Assembly (NCBI GenBank): GCA_951217055.1
Contig: OX578284.1
Location: forward strand, 45,018,967 to 45,082,966
Source of the DNA: Gerris lacustris
Lineage: Eukaryota; Arthropoda; Insecta; Hemiptera; Gerridae
Direction: 5' to 3'
DNA: 64,000 nucleotides
The notes under the pieces were generated by a model, which saw only the letters and a list, made by a program, of their open reading frames with translations, ran no database searches and was not told the origin of the DNA. Shown here in pieces: positions 34,741 to 46,716 of the stretch (positions are counted from its first letter, which is position 1; the number at the start of each line of letters is the position of its first letter). A program made the translations under genes and the position numbers.

Positions 34741-37700
34741 AAAACTATAATAATTTCTTTCTTAACAGCTGATGATATAATTTTTAAAAATAAAACAGCT
34801 GTAATTATAAAAATAGTTTTTATAATTAAAAAATTATAAACGACATTTGTTTGGTTGTTTTTTCTAACACGATATTTAAAATGATCACATTATTTAACGT
34901 GTTATTTAACGATCTAGTTGTGTAGTCACGATAGTTTAAACACTAAACTTGACAGTTTATACACTAAACAATACTATTTTAATTTATTAGTAATACTAAA
35001 CCTAAACTTTAACACTTAATTAGCTAATTATTTAAAAACTACAATTAATAAAACAGCCGTTGTAATTAAAAAATAAGTAATAATTATAAAACGTTACTTA
35101 GTTGATTGTTACACTCTTCTAACCTGTTATTTAAAAGTCCAGCTGTTGTGGTCACGACAATCCGAACTCAACTAAACGTATTTCAATTAGACGTGCACAA
35201 CTTTATTGGAGATAATTTTCTGAATGGGCTAACCACCCTTTTCCTAACCTCTTCATAATGCATTACACTACTGCCTAATACTTTTAGACATATTGAAATT
35301 ATTGACAAGCGTCGTATTACGAAAGGAAATCAATATCAACGAAAAGGCTAGACTAGTTTTAAAGCTTGAAGGGAAACATTTCTCCTCAGTTTTCTCTCTT
35401 AGTTTTTGTTTTTTTCGTCAATATTTGATAAGCAGATAAGAGGAGGGGTTAAAATAACCTAATGTTGTTTTTTTTCTACATAATAGTTTATCTTTTTTTT
35501 CCAACCCACGCCATCTTTGATTGATTATGAAATGATCAATGAAGACCTTTAAAGAAATAAAAGGTGTTATTTGGACATTTTGTTTCCTATTATTTCTTTT
35601 CTAACCTCAAAACGATCAGTGTTGTATGAAAAATTAATGAATCTACTGAAGATGACCCCAATTACTTCTAATTATCCAATTCTCTACGAGTTCATTTTTG
35701 AAGACTCTAGAACTAGTAAAGTCTTTAGTAGTAGTATTTCTACTACTAGGGACTGCGACACTAGTAAAGTATTTCTAATATCTAGTTTGTAAAATTTATA
35801 TTATTAAGATTCCTTCGTAAGTGGAAAGAAGTTTATATACAGGTTAACATTATACGAAATAATGAAATTTGGAATACATGTTCAAAACAGTGTCCTCAAC
35901 TAATTTATTTTTATGGACTCGTGAACAGCTCGCGTACTAATTGTGTACATATCATTAATATTGTTACTTACATGATATACGTTCTTCTTAAGTTACATTT
36001 CTTTGCTAGACAGCTAAATCAACATAAAGCAAGACAAAGCCAGCTAGTAGACTACTACTAAGTTCTCCAATATACAAAAGCAGCTTTAATCTAAATTGAC
36101 AAGCCAGACTGAAATAAATGTATAGATTTGTTATATTTATAAGTGTTTAAATGATTTTAATCTTAATTTTTTTCATTTACTTCTTGAATTCAAATATAAA
36201 TTTTCAATTAGATTATTCCTATCTGTTTCCATTAACAGTAAATATTATTTATTTACGATAATGGATATTCTGAAGTAAGCAGTTTTCAAACATATCATTT
36301 TAACCCAAAATTAGAATCTGGATTGATATTTTAAATGTTGAAACCATTAAACAATGTATTCTCACTTAGAAAGAAGATTGAAATCAATGTTCTATTAAGT
36401 TTTTATCTTAAAATTAATTTAAAAATGTGTATATTAAAACTAAAAGTAAAAGTTTCTTTATTTTAAATTGATGCTTTAAATGTTAATAGGGAAAAGAACT
36501 ATTTGTGACACATCCCGTCGCCAATCATTCGCTGTTTGACATAAAATAAAGAACTTTTGACAAGAAAGCCTCAATCTTAAATCTTAAATGTCTTAAAAGA
36601 GGGCTAGACGCAGGAAAGCCAGCAGATCGCCATTCGACCTATTTTCCATCTGTAGCGGCGGCGCTAAAAGTTGGTTCCAAACCAATTCTCCGCGGCGCAG
36701 CTTCAGATCCTAAATGTGACCTTCCAATCCTCTTATTTTTTTTATATTTTTGTTTTTAATTTTAACCCCATTCTATTAAAATTTAATTATTGTATTATTA
36801 TTTATCTTTAATTCCGTATTTTTAAAAATTTCAACAATATTTATAACATTTAATAATAAATCAAGTAACTCATGAGGCAGACAATTGTAATTTGCAGACA
36901 GTTCCTTTTTAACAATATTTCAATAACGTGAGCCTTCAGTAGCAAGTGCTCAAGCGAGGGCTTAGTCTATAAACTCTAGAATATAAAAAATGAAATGTAT
37001 GTATTGTATTAAGTTAATTAATTAATATAAGATGAATCGTTGTTTTTTCCCTTTATTACCAAAAAAATACATAAATAAAATATTATTTAAGAACTCAACT
37101 AACTAATAGCAAATTTTTTTAAATGACAAGAAAAATAAATCTCTAATGAAAAATTTAAAGGTATATAATTTTAGAATTATTTAATTAAAATCTGACTATC
37201 TATTTTATCCTTACATTGTTTATTATAAAATATTTATCATTAACTACTGTGATAACTGTTTTGTTAATTTTTACTTTTTGTCCAAGGGAAATGATGAAGA
37301 ATCGCAGAGATTTTTGGGCAATTTTTTTATTCTTGGTTTTTTTTTCTTTTTTTTAACTATGTTTGAATAATATATTATTCTATCCCAAATATTAGAAGAA
37401 AAATGTGTCCTTTAAAGATTTATTTTAAAGACATTAATGAAGAAGATAAGTAATCAATGAAAAATTATAAGTCAATGCATTTACATGTATTAAAATAATG
37501 TTTGATTCAATAGAACTTTATGGAGGATATATCACGATCTATAGCGTAAATTGAACTGTTAAAGAAGTTTATTGTTATCATGTTATATATATATAAGTTT
37601 ATTTTTAATATGTTATAATATATATAAGTAACATTTCATAAGGATCAATCTGGCTCCTTATAAAAAGGTTATACTCATTGATTAAATTATATAATACTCA

Positions 37701-38355
37701 ATGACTACTACTCAGTGATTAGATTAATCACTATATTGTTGTTTTACTTTTTGTTTAAATAAAACATATCAAGAGAAATATTTACGGCTTTACAAAATTT
37801 GAAAGTATTTTACTGGACTTTGTCGATGTAGTATTTTAAATGTATGCTGGAAATGAAAGTCCGAGCTAAAGCAAAAATTAATTTTATAATTTCTTCTGCA
37901 TTTGTGAAGTAAAAAGCACTCAGAAGTTTGTCTAGTTACACTATAAATTTTAAGATGCTACCTAAAGAAGGAGGGGGGGGGGGCTCTAATAGAATTTTAA
38001 AACCTTTACTTCACGTCTTAACGAGGTATTAAATCTTGAAGTAGTTTGAAAAAAGTGAGTTCTAGTACAGGAAGCTATTACACCTAGCTCAGGTAGTTAT
38101 AGCATAAAAAATCATTAAATCCTTACCAACTGCAAGATTGTGAAATTTCAAGTGCAATTACAAACTAAATTGCACAACAGTCAGGTTGTGCAATTATGAG
38201 TGCTTCTAGGAATGAGAAATATTTTCTAAATGTGATTTGAACTCGAAGAAAATAGTTGTCTAAAAGCTACAACTGAAATGCTTTCATTTCTAAATTGGCC
38301 CATAATTAAACCAAGTGGTTTTTCAATTTATTTTTTATCTACTAACTAATTGGGT

Positions 38356-38510
38356 ACTCAGGATCATGGAGATCACATTTCCACCAAAATGGACGGGACA
38401 TGGTCGCTATCCACTGATTTGTTTTTTTTAAATGCCTACTGCCAAGCTATGTCCCACAGACGAACTTAGCCGACCACATATTCTTAAAAGGCACCAAAAG
38501 ATTTACTATT
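38356..38510 (+). repeat. Diverged copy of the 17341-17469 exon-like repeat
   Basis: Shared blocks are GGGTACTCAGGATCATGGA, GACGGGACATGG, CCCACAGACGAACTTAGCCG and ACCACATATTC. It lies in opposite orientation to the first copy and its frame is disrupted. Confidence 0.5.
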
Positions 38511-40652
38511 ACACAAAATTATAGCTTGATGTTAGTCAGACACTTTTTCGCACGCTACCTCCTGGGCTATCAGACTACTTCGGCAAAACTTAAGTTTAAT
38601 GTATTTATTATTTATAAAACTAAATAAATTGTACATAAAACTTAACTTAAAAATTCTAAAAACTTGCACTATTTTCTTTTTTGTGAAGAAAAAGCTATGA
38701 GCGATCTATTTGGCTAACACTTGTATAACTGAAAATTATTTAGATTACATTTGGTGATAAAACAACAATAAATAAACTAATCAAATAAAAAATAGCATAA
38801 ATTATTTTACCTTATTATTATTTATTCCAGAATAGTTGATAATCGCAGCAGATTGCACGTCTAATGTAAGATTATAATTTGATGTCTTCGAATTCTAATA
38901 ATTACTAATTAAATTCATACAAAATATGATTCTATGCAATTACGCTAAATTAAATAAAAATAACAATAAAATGTCTCAGTATTCGAGTAAAAAATGTTAA
39001 ATAATTATTATCCGATATGATTTTCACCCATTGATTAATACGCATTAAATACATAATATTTCAGGATATCTAATCTCTACGATAGTTTGAAAAATATTCT
39101 TACATAGTTTTCGAAAAAAAAAGTCTTAAATTAAATATAATTTGAACAAGTTACTGATAAAATTAAAAATTATATCACTGAGCTCTGAATTAAATGTTTT
39201 CAAAAACTAATACCTAAGTTTTCATAACTTAACAATAAAAATGCTTTCATTGCTAATTACAAATTGAACGCATAGTTACTGAAGTAAAAAATGCATTTTA
39301 GTTATGAATATAATGTTAATAAGTTAAGTTATTGTTAAAAAAGTTTCTGATGTGAAATATGCTTTTTAGAAAGAAATACAATTAAAAAAAAAATCAATTA
39401 CTGAAATCAATTTGATCAATTACTTGAAAGAAAAGAATTTTTGAAACGTTATTTGTAACTTTAAAGATCAATTATTCTATTATTAATTAATGTTTTGAAT
39501 AAGGTACTTATAATGATAAAGATTTATTTATAATTTAAACAAGTTAATTGTAAAGTTAAAAATGAATTTGATATAGTTTCTTTTAACTTTTAAACTTTTT
39601 ATAAAGAATAAATTATTTTCAACGCGTTACTTTTAAACGGTGAAGACATATTTCATCAATAAATATACTAGTTATATGAATCGCTACAATTAAAAAAAGA
39701 AGTTAAAAAAGATATTATGGCTATAATTTAATTGATTTTAATTGTAAATAAAATGTAATACTAATATTTGTACTTGTTGATAGTTTCGTGGGAAAATAAT
39801 ATTTATAAGGGTTAAAAAAAAACTTGAATGTTCGTATGTTAAGTCTCTAAGGAAGACTGGTTACCAACAACATGCGACAACAATGCTATTATATCATAAA
39901 ATGAATGAGGGGAGGCTTCGGGAAAAAATAAATGAGATAAATGTACACAATAACAAATCAATAATGGTTATAAATCAAACTGATAAAGTAAAGTCTTATC
40001 AATAGATAAATGATAAGAGGGACTGAAGAGGTAACTAGCGGGTAAGTTGAGACGCATGCTCAGTTTTTATTCATAGTGTCATGTTGAATTGGAAAATTAT
40101 TAATTCTCTGAGCTATTGTCACATTTATTTCTTCTTTTTACTGTCGATCCTTATTAATGAATAATATTCTTGTTTTTGTTTTGTTCCTTCCGCTTTCGAA
40201 AATGGAACAGAATTGGTGTGGGGTGTTAGGTAAGGTTAAATGAGTTTAATGCCCTTTAAAGTTATTTTATTTGACAGTTCGTGTTTTTTTAAAAAATAAA
40301 AATTATATGTTATTGTATTTGTTGAAGCTAGTTTTTTTTAACTTCCTTCTTTTATTTCTTAATTAAAAAATAAACTGTGTTATGAATTCATTTTTTGTCA
40401 ACTATAATTATTATTTGAGACAAATTAAAGTAATGTTGAGAAAAGGTTAATTGTTAACAATAGATTTTACTATTATGGATTTAATAATTATGGATGATTA
40501 GATAGTATTAGTGTGATAATTTGTCAGTTTTAGTTCAATGTACTAAATTCCTAAAATAGATTACAATTTAATTAAAAATATCTTTGAGCACAAAGAGGTC
40601 AAATGAACAGTTTATTGCAAAAGAAATTCCTACTGCAGACACTTTAGATTGT

Positions 40653-41213
40653 GTTTACTGTTAGTTAAATGATCAAAGTTGTCTTCACTGTTTTTTAACT
40701 GGTCAAAGTTGTCTTTAGTGTTTGTTAACTGGTCAAAGTTGTCTTCACTGATTGTTAACTGGTCAAAGTTGTCTTCACTGATTGTTAACTGGTCAAAGTT
40801 GTCTTCACTGTTTGTAACTGGTCAAAGTTGTCTTCACTGTTTTTTAACAGGTCAAAGTTGTTTTTACTGTTTGTTAACTGGTCAAAGTTGTCTTCACTGT
40901 TTGTTAGCTTGTCAAAGTTGTCTTCACTATTTGCTAGCTTGTCAAAGTTGTCTTCACTGTTTGTTAGCTTGTCAAAGTTGTCTTCACTGTTTGTTAACTT
41001 GTCAAAGTTGTTTATACTGTTTGTTAACTGGTCAAAGTTGTCTTCACTGTCTGTAACTGGTCAAAGTTGTCTTCACTGTTTGTAACTGGTCAAAGTTGTC
41101 TTCACTGTTTTTTAACAGGTCAAAGTTGTTTTTACTGTTTGTTAACTGGTCAAAATTGTCTTCACTGTTTCTTAACTGATCAAAGTTGTCTTGTTTGTTG
41201 ACTGATCAAAGTT
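40653..41213. repeat. 30-bp minisatellite, about 18 copies
   Basis: The unit is TTGTTAACTGGTCAAAGTTG followed by TCTTCACTGT. Most units are 30 bp; three are 29 bp and one near 41190 is shorter. On the minus strand the unit reads NSEDNFDQLT with no stop in any variant I checked, but the odd-length units shift the frame. The plus-strand frames are therefore not credible genes. Confidence 0.95.
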
Positions 41214-42164
41214 GCTCTTTCGAACTGGTTTACACGTTCTTTATACGTCTTGTCGTACCAGTTTTTGAAGAATAAAGGCATATGAATTCTATCCGTTTTT
41301 ACCATTGCCGAACCCTGTCTGCTGTCTTCACTCAGAGACTTACTTGATTGTGTCTGATCAGACCAGATGTACTTAAGTGTAAACATGGCTTTAGTTTTAT
41401 ACGCTTATAGTAAGTCCAACAGAATTTCTATATGTATAAATGATTAACTTAAAATTGAAATATTTATAACTACACCTTTATGGGTCGGCTAATTCGTCAA
41501 CAGTCATGAGAAAAAGATTTTTTTGGATCAACGATTTTAATTAAAGCTTGATAGCTTCGAGGAAATTCTTCCTCTTCCTCGGCAATTTTTAGTTCCTTTT
41601 TTCATTATCTTTTCAGTTCAATTACTCCAGATTCCACTGCCCCTCTTCGAAGTTATCCTCCAAAAGTGATCCTTTAAATAGAGATCGGAGTTCCACTCTG
41701 ATCAGTGACCGAGTTGAGGAAGAAACGACAATTCGATTAAAAAACAAACCAAGATATTGTACCATTTAGCTGGCACGTTTAATTCAACCCATCTCCAGTA
41801 CTTTTACCTCAAATACCGAGGCAGCAGAAATATTATTATTAATTAACATTTAAATTTATATAACAAAATTAGTATAATGACAACTTTTATAAGATAGGGC
41901 TTGAGTTAATTTTGAAAAGAGTAATAATAAGTTCAGCGACATTTTTAATACTACTCGTAATTACATAAATGCTTATCTTTTGTTGTTCATATCGAGAGTT
42001 CATGATACATAATAGAGTGTAGTAAGATTTTACATCATTTTTTCAAATTCATACCACGGAACATGTTATGTTTAATAAATGCTTATCCTTAGATGTTCAT
42101 AATAGAGTGTAGTAAACACTTCACACCACGGCACATGCAATGGTTGTTCATGGTAGTCAGTAAA

Positions 42165-42620
42165 TAAAGGGTCCCCGATAGCTCACAGCTATAGCATTCC
42201 CTTCTCACCCAGAAGGTCGGCGTTCGATTCCCGGTGAGGGGTGTCACACTTGGTGTCTACCCAGCATCACCATATAAATGAGTTGGTGCTTAAGTAAAGT
42301 GACGTCTCACTCTGGTTGCGATTGTTAATTTTACACGATTAAACCTGGCTTGTCAAGGCAGTTTGACTTATAATGCCAGCCATTCACGGTCTAACTTGAC
42401 GTACGACACTCACTCCAATGAGCCATTGTGGTACGACAGTTGGACTGTTAGTGGGGTGGTTGGTGACATGTCGCACGACAAGGTTGTGTTGGATTCCCCG
42501 TGCATCCAACACGGATCCAACAAGCCCCACCCCATGCCGTACAACCAAGTTGGACCGTGATTTGCTGGTTTATGTTTGACGGTGAATAGGTGAAGTTAAT
42601 GAGTTGGATGGCTTTATGTT
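42165..42620 (+). mobile_element. tRNA-derived SINE with GC-rich body
   Basis: The head has TAGCTCACAGCTATAGC (A box), a perfect CCTTC/GAAGG anticodon-type stem and GCGTTCGATTCCC (B box), closing with CCCC/GGGG. The 350-bp body is GC-rich for this window (GACGTACGACACTCACTCCA, GTTGGATTCCCCGTGCATCC). It ends near a TACAGGGTGTCAAACTTTTG motif at 42636. Confidence 0.7.
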
Positions 42621-43265
42621 GTCTATACAGGGTGTCAAACTTTTGATCAAACTATTTCTTGCTCAGCAAGTTTGATGATGTAATAAGTGGGCATTTATAA
42701 TACAGCTACTGAAGCGAACTAATCATTATTTTGTCATATTATGTATTATGTACTAATATTTAATAGATGGTCATCATGATCTGGTTAAGTTGTATGATTT
42801 GATAAGAAAATTTAAAATTATTTTAACATACTCATATGCATATGAACAATAAGAGAAAATACCTCCATAAAATAAGGGAAATGATTTTAGATTCTATACA
42901 TTTCTATTCCATGAATAGAACGATAACTTATAATTTACTTCTAAAAATAAATACCTGAGTGCTAAAAGTAAAATATCTACAGTTAAGTGAGATAAAGTAA
43001 ATTCTGCTTACATTGAACCATCGTCACCAGGCTATAGAATGGGAACAAACTAAACCAGTTTATATCTGAACTCTTGATAACGACACATCATATTGTTCGT
43101 TACACATCTATTTAAAAAATTATACTTTCAACTTTATTACTCCAAATTGCTTAAGTCGTTAGCAAGTTAAAAATTATTTGTTTCTTACATCTATAATGTA
43201 TTAGTTGAAAGATGTCTCCTAAAACTTTTTTCTTTTTAACCTGTTCTTTAAAAGTCGTTTGAAAT

Positions 43266-43370
43266 AATCGTGGATTAAATAAATAAAGTGATATAATGAC
43301 AAACAAACAAAGCAAGTATAAGTTAATGGAATAATCAATAATCATACTTAACATTACAATAAATAATGTG
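43266..43370 (+). repeat. ~105-bp dispersed repeat, copy 1
   Basis: ATAATCGTGGATTAAATAAA, GCAAGTATAAGTTAATGGA and TAAATAATGTG are repeated in the same order and strand at 44957-45060 with few changes. Confidence 0.8.
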
Positions 43371-43689
43371 TCGTTATTTTCCTACAGTTTTTTTGCCTAC
43401 TATTTTAAAACAGAAATAGACTGCCAATTAGTGTGGCACATAGCTTCCTCGCATCCTATCATGTACTTTATTGTTATATTAACATTAACATTATTGTTAT
43501 ATACTTTATTATTATATTGTTTATTGTGTAAAAACTATATTAATAGTTTTAGCGATCTTTAACACTTCATACCAGTGTCGCTGTTTGTTTTACTAAAACA
43601 TTGTATTTGAAAGAAATGTTTTTCTCATTGAATAGATGAAGTTAGATTTTTTTCCCGACCTAAAATTCCAATTTTATATTTCAAGTTCA

Positions 43690-43995
43690 CGTTTACGCGA
43701 GCGTTGGGCGTGAACGCTTTAACGGATAACGTTGTCCAACGAACTCGTCCTGGGCATTAGTAAAATGAACATGTCTACCAAATTTCATCAAAATTGTTTG
43801 ACATTTACTCAAGTTATCGTCACACGTTTCAAGGATTCGCGGACACACAGACAGACAGACATGAGACCAAAAATGTTCCCTGATGTCTGATACGGATTTC
43901 TTTCTTGGAGTTTTTGAAATCGGAGACATACAAATGTTTCGTTCTAAAAAGTGAACACAATGCTTCCGTTACCTTCGGTAAGCTCGGAAGCAAAA
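43690..43995 (-). repeat. Dispersed ATCCGT-type repeat, copy 4 (longest)
   Basis: On the minus strand it runs from GCTTCCGAGCTTACCGAAGG through GAAAGAAATCCGTATCAGAC and ATGTCTGTCTGTCTGTGTGT to TTTCGCGTAAACGTG-like sequence. The frame MSPISKTPRKKSVSDIREHF, WSHVCLSVCPRILETCDDNL stays open for 78 codons but has no recognised domain. Confidence 0.65.
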
Positions 43996-44440
43996 AGCGA
44001 TTTATTTATTTAGTTTTTTGTATCAATATTACAATAGTATTATATTTTTAATAAATAATATATTTTACTTCCAAACTTAACAAAGGAGGAAGCATTGTGG
44101 TTATTCAGGTGAACGAAATTAAACTGAATAAATAAAAGAAATATTGTAATAAAATAATATTTCTTTGTTCTACAAATGAAAAATACAATTAAAATAGATA
44201 CAGATACCATTCATTCCAAGAAAATGAAAATACACCTGCTTAAAAATGAAAACTAGAAATAACTAGAACATAAACTTTATTTATTTATTTCAAGAATGCT
44301 CTTTTAAAGCATGCTTTATGTTCTTGATTCTTTATAAAAAAAACTTTAAATTAAACCCCAATGAATCTAGGAAACAAGGATGAAAAAAAGTTTATTCCAT
44401 TTTTCCTTATTCCCTTTTGTCCTTATATACGGTTTTTTAA

Positions 44441-44441
<1 letters not shown>

Positions 44442-44473
<32 letters not shown>
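44442..44473 (+). repeat. 32-base A run
   Basis: An uninterrupted A tract with no recognisable retroposed body immediately 5' of it. Confidence 0.9.
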
Positions 44474-44475
<2 letters not shown>

Positions 44476-44794
44476 AGGTATTTATTTTTCTTTATTTATT
44501 TGAACTACAAACTCGAAAAAGTAAAGTGGCTTAGAGTTTTTCCTGGTTAGTTTTTCTTTTAGGATGAAGTCAAGATGAAGAACAATATTCTTATTGAAAT
44601 CCGTAGTTTCTAAACAGAAAATAAAGTTAAGAAAATTGGCCTCTTTTTACATCACTCAGTCGCTTTTTTATTTTAATGAATAAATTATTTGTTGCACAAT
44701 GTAAGCTCAAAATAAGCTCAGTAAAATATTTTTGTTTGTTGTTATTTTCTTTTAGCTATAGATTAAGCTCATTTATACATATTGCTGTACTTTT

Positions 44795-45170
44795 TTACTT
44801 AGGTACTCCCCTATAACCCTTTGTACTCCCCTATAACCCTTACTTAGGTACTCCCCTATAACCCCTATCACCCTGTGACTTAAAAGTTATTTTGACAAAA
44901 GAACATATACAGAGTAGTATATATTCCTTAGTCTATATTACTATTAAGACAAAGGGATAATCGTGGATTAAATAAATAAAGTGATATACAAACAAACAAA
45001 GCAAGTATAAGTTAATGGACTAGTCAATAATCTTACCTAACATTAAAATAAATAATGTGATCATGTTTATTGATTTAGTCCAATGTACCTTGGGACAAAG
45101 GAATATCACACTAGCGTATATAAATGTGATGAATTCCCTTAGTCTAATTAACTTTTAAGACAAAGGAATA
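44795..45170. mobile_element. Diverged MITE copy (family of 6043) with a nested 105-bp insertion
   Basis: GTACTCCCCTATAACCC is repeated three times at the left. The MITE interior (ACTATTAAGACAAAGGGA ... TTTAGTCCAATGTACCTTGG) is split by 44957-45060, a second copy of the repeat at 43266-43370. This is a clear nesting order: MITE first, 105-bp unit second. Confidence 0.6.
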
Positions 45171-46070
45171 TTAAATATACGCTTAGAAAACTCTTTGTTA
45201 TACAGTTTTTTGTAAGATTTAGTCTTTTACGTGATAAGATTTGATTTTGAAATAGCGTTATAAAATTTCTCAGGAGTGTCAATGTCATGGGGAGACAAAC
45301 ACACCAACTTTCAAGACTTTTGCAGGGCAGACTATTGTTTAGAACCAAGGGGGGTGCTAAAGTAAATAAGTGTCCATATTGTCAATGGGTTTATTTTTAT
45401 GAGAGCTATAAGAACCTTCTATTAAATGCTTGAAAGATGATGAGATTCGTGTTGACGTGCTACATAACAATTAACAGACAAATCTCCTACGAGAAAGAAT
45501 CACGTTCAGTTTTTATCGAAGCTAAAAATCTTAAGGTGAAAATATCTTTGTGTTGCTATATTTCTACTCCCGAGGTATCGAATTAGAATTTAACCTTAAG
45601 TTCCGGGTTCTAAACCTGATAATAGGTACCTGACATAGCTTTGGTAGGTCCACTTAATAAAAATTGTACTCCTCCTATACACATTTAACTACTTTGAACA
45701 AATGCATGTTTAAACAATTAAGGTTTTGAAATGAAGGTACTGCTGGTTGGTTTATCCCCCATTCCATTTTCGCAGCTTCATGGGACGAAACATAATATCG
45801 CTCTTGAGTGCATTCCACACTTGTGAGTTACATTTTTAAAACTAGAAGTTTTTAAAATCTCTAATTGTGGACAGATACATTTTACAATTCAGTTATTAAA
45901 AATAGATTAGCTAGTTCAATTCACATCTCGATGTTCTCTCATGTTTCAATATCATCCATCATTTTGATGGTCACACAAATTAAACACTCATTTATACACT
46001 AAAATTAAAACTATAAACATTATAGCAACTATTCTACAACTTATTAACTAACTATACTTTGTTTACATTT

Positions 46071-46248
46071 AGTATTAACTTTTGACAGCGCGGGAAAATC
46101 GAAAAAATGTAGAGAGAAGCTAATAAGAGCACTGGAATTTGAATTTGACAAGGTTGAGCCAACTAGGCAAATAAAAATGTCACTTGACCCACACCTTCCA
46201 CTTTACCTTGTATAGGTTGGCCAATCTGAGTGTACGAAAGTTAATACT
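46071..46248. mobile_element. 178-bp MITE with AGTATTAACTTTTGACA termini, copy 1
   Basis: The left end AGTATTAACTTTTGACA is inverted at the right end (AAAGTTAATACT). The interior shares GGTTGGCCAATCTGAGTGT and GACAGCGCGGGAAAATCG with the inverted copy at 54330-54541. Confidence 0.75.
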
Positions 46249-46266
46249 AATTGTAAAAAGAGTATA

Positions 46267-46716
46267 CTAACTTACTAACTAATCAACTACTTTGCTAATA
46301 ACTTACTATTACTAACTAATTAACTATTCTACAACTTACTATTACTAACTTCCAAACTAATTAACTACTCTACAACTTACTATTACTAACTTCCAAACTA
46401 ATTAACTACTCTACAACTTACTATTACTAACTTCCAAACTAATTAACTACTCTACAACTTACTATTACTAACTTCCAAACTAATTAACTATTCTACAACT
46501 TACTATTACTAACTTCCAAACTAATTAACTACTCTACAACTTACTATTACTAACTTCCAAACTAATTAACTACTCTACAACTTACTATTACTAACTTACA
46601 AACTAATTAACTATTCTTCTACTTACTTACTATTACTAACTTACAAACTAATTAACTATTCTTCTACTTACTTACTATTACTAACTTACAAACTAATAAA
46701 CTATTCAACAACTTAC
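46267..46716 (-). repeat. 41-bp minisatellite of 5'-splice-site-like sequence abutting the exon 1 donor
   Basis: The plus-strand unit is TTCCAAACTAATTAACTACT CTACAACTTACTATTACTAA C, 41 bp, drifting to 45-bp units (TTCTACTTACTTACTATTAC) near the exon. About ten units are present. Every unit contains ACTTAC, which on the transcribed minus strand is GTAAGT. The true donor (TCA|GTAAGTTGTTGAATAG) is itself the first member of the array. Confidence 0.9.

Larger units (their letters stand above)
32056..46716 (-). other. Proposed intron 1 of the ankyrin gene (14.66 kb, phase 0)
   Basis: This intron joins the acidic exon to exon 2 if they belong together. It holds a diverged direct-repeat pair, a 185-bp MITE, the tRNA-Ser/Leu-like SINE, a second SINE at 42170, the 30-bp and 41-bp minisatellites, a 178-bp MITE and other repeats. 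A GC-rich patch at 36600-36720 (GTAGCGGCGGCGCTAAAAG) and an 11-base G run at 37973-37983 stand out from the AT background. 35180-36590, 36730-38350, 38520-40640 and 45180-46060 are otherwise plain AT-rich sequence. Confidence 0.5.

Noticed and set aside
40679..41085. Plus-strand Ser/Leu-rich repeat frames
   Set aside because: Translations of the 30-bp minisatellite with no start context or flanking coding sequence.
41590..41770. Plus-strand 65-codon frame after a TTTTCAG-like site (FNYSRFHCPSSKLSSKSDPL...)
   Set aside because: No ATG, no partner exon, and the opposite strand is equally open. I could not separate it from chance or an old repeat.
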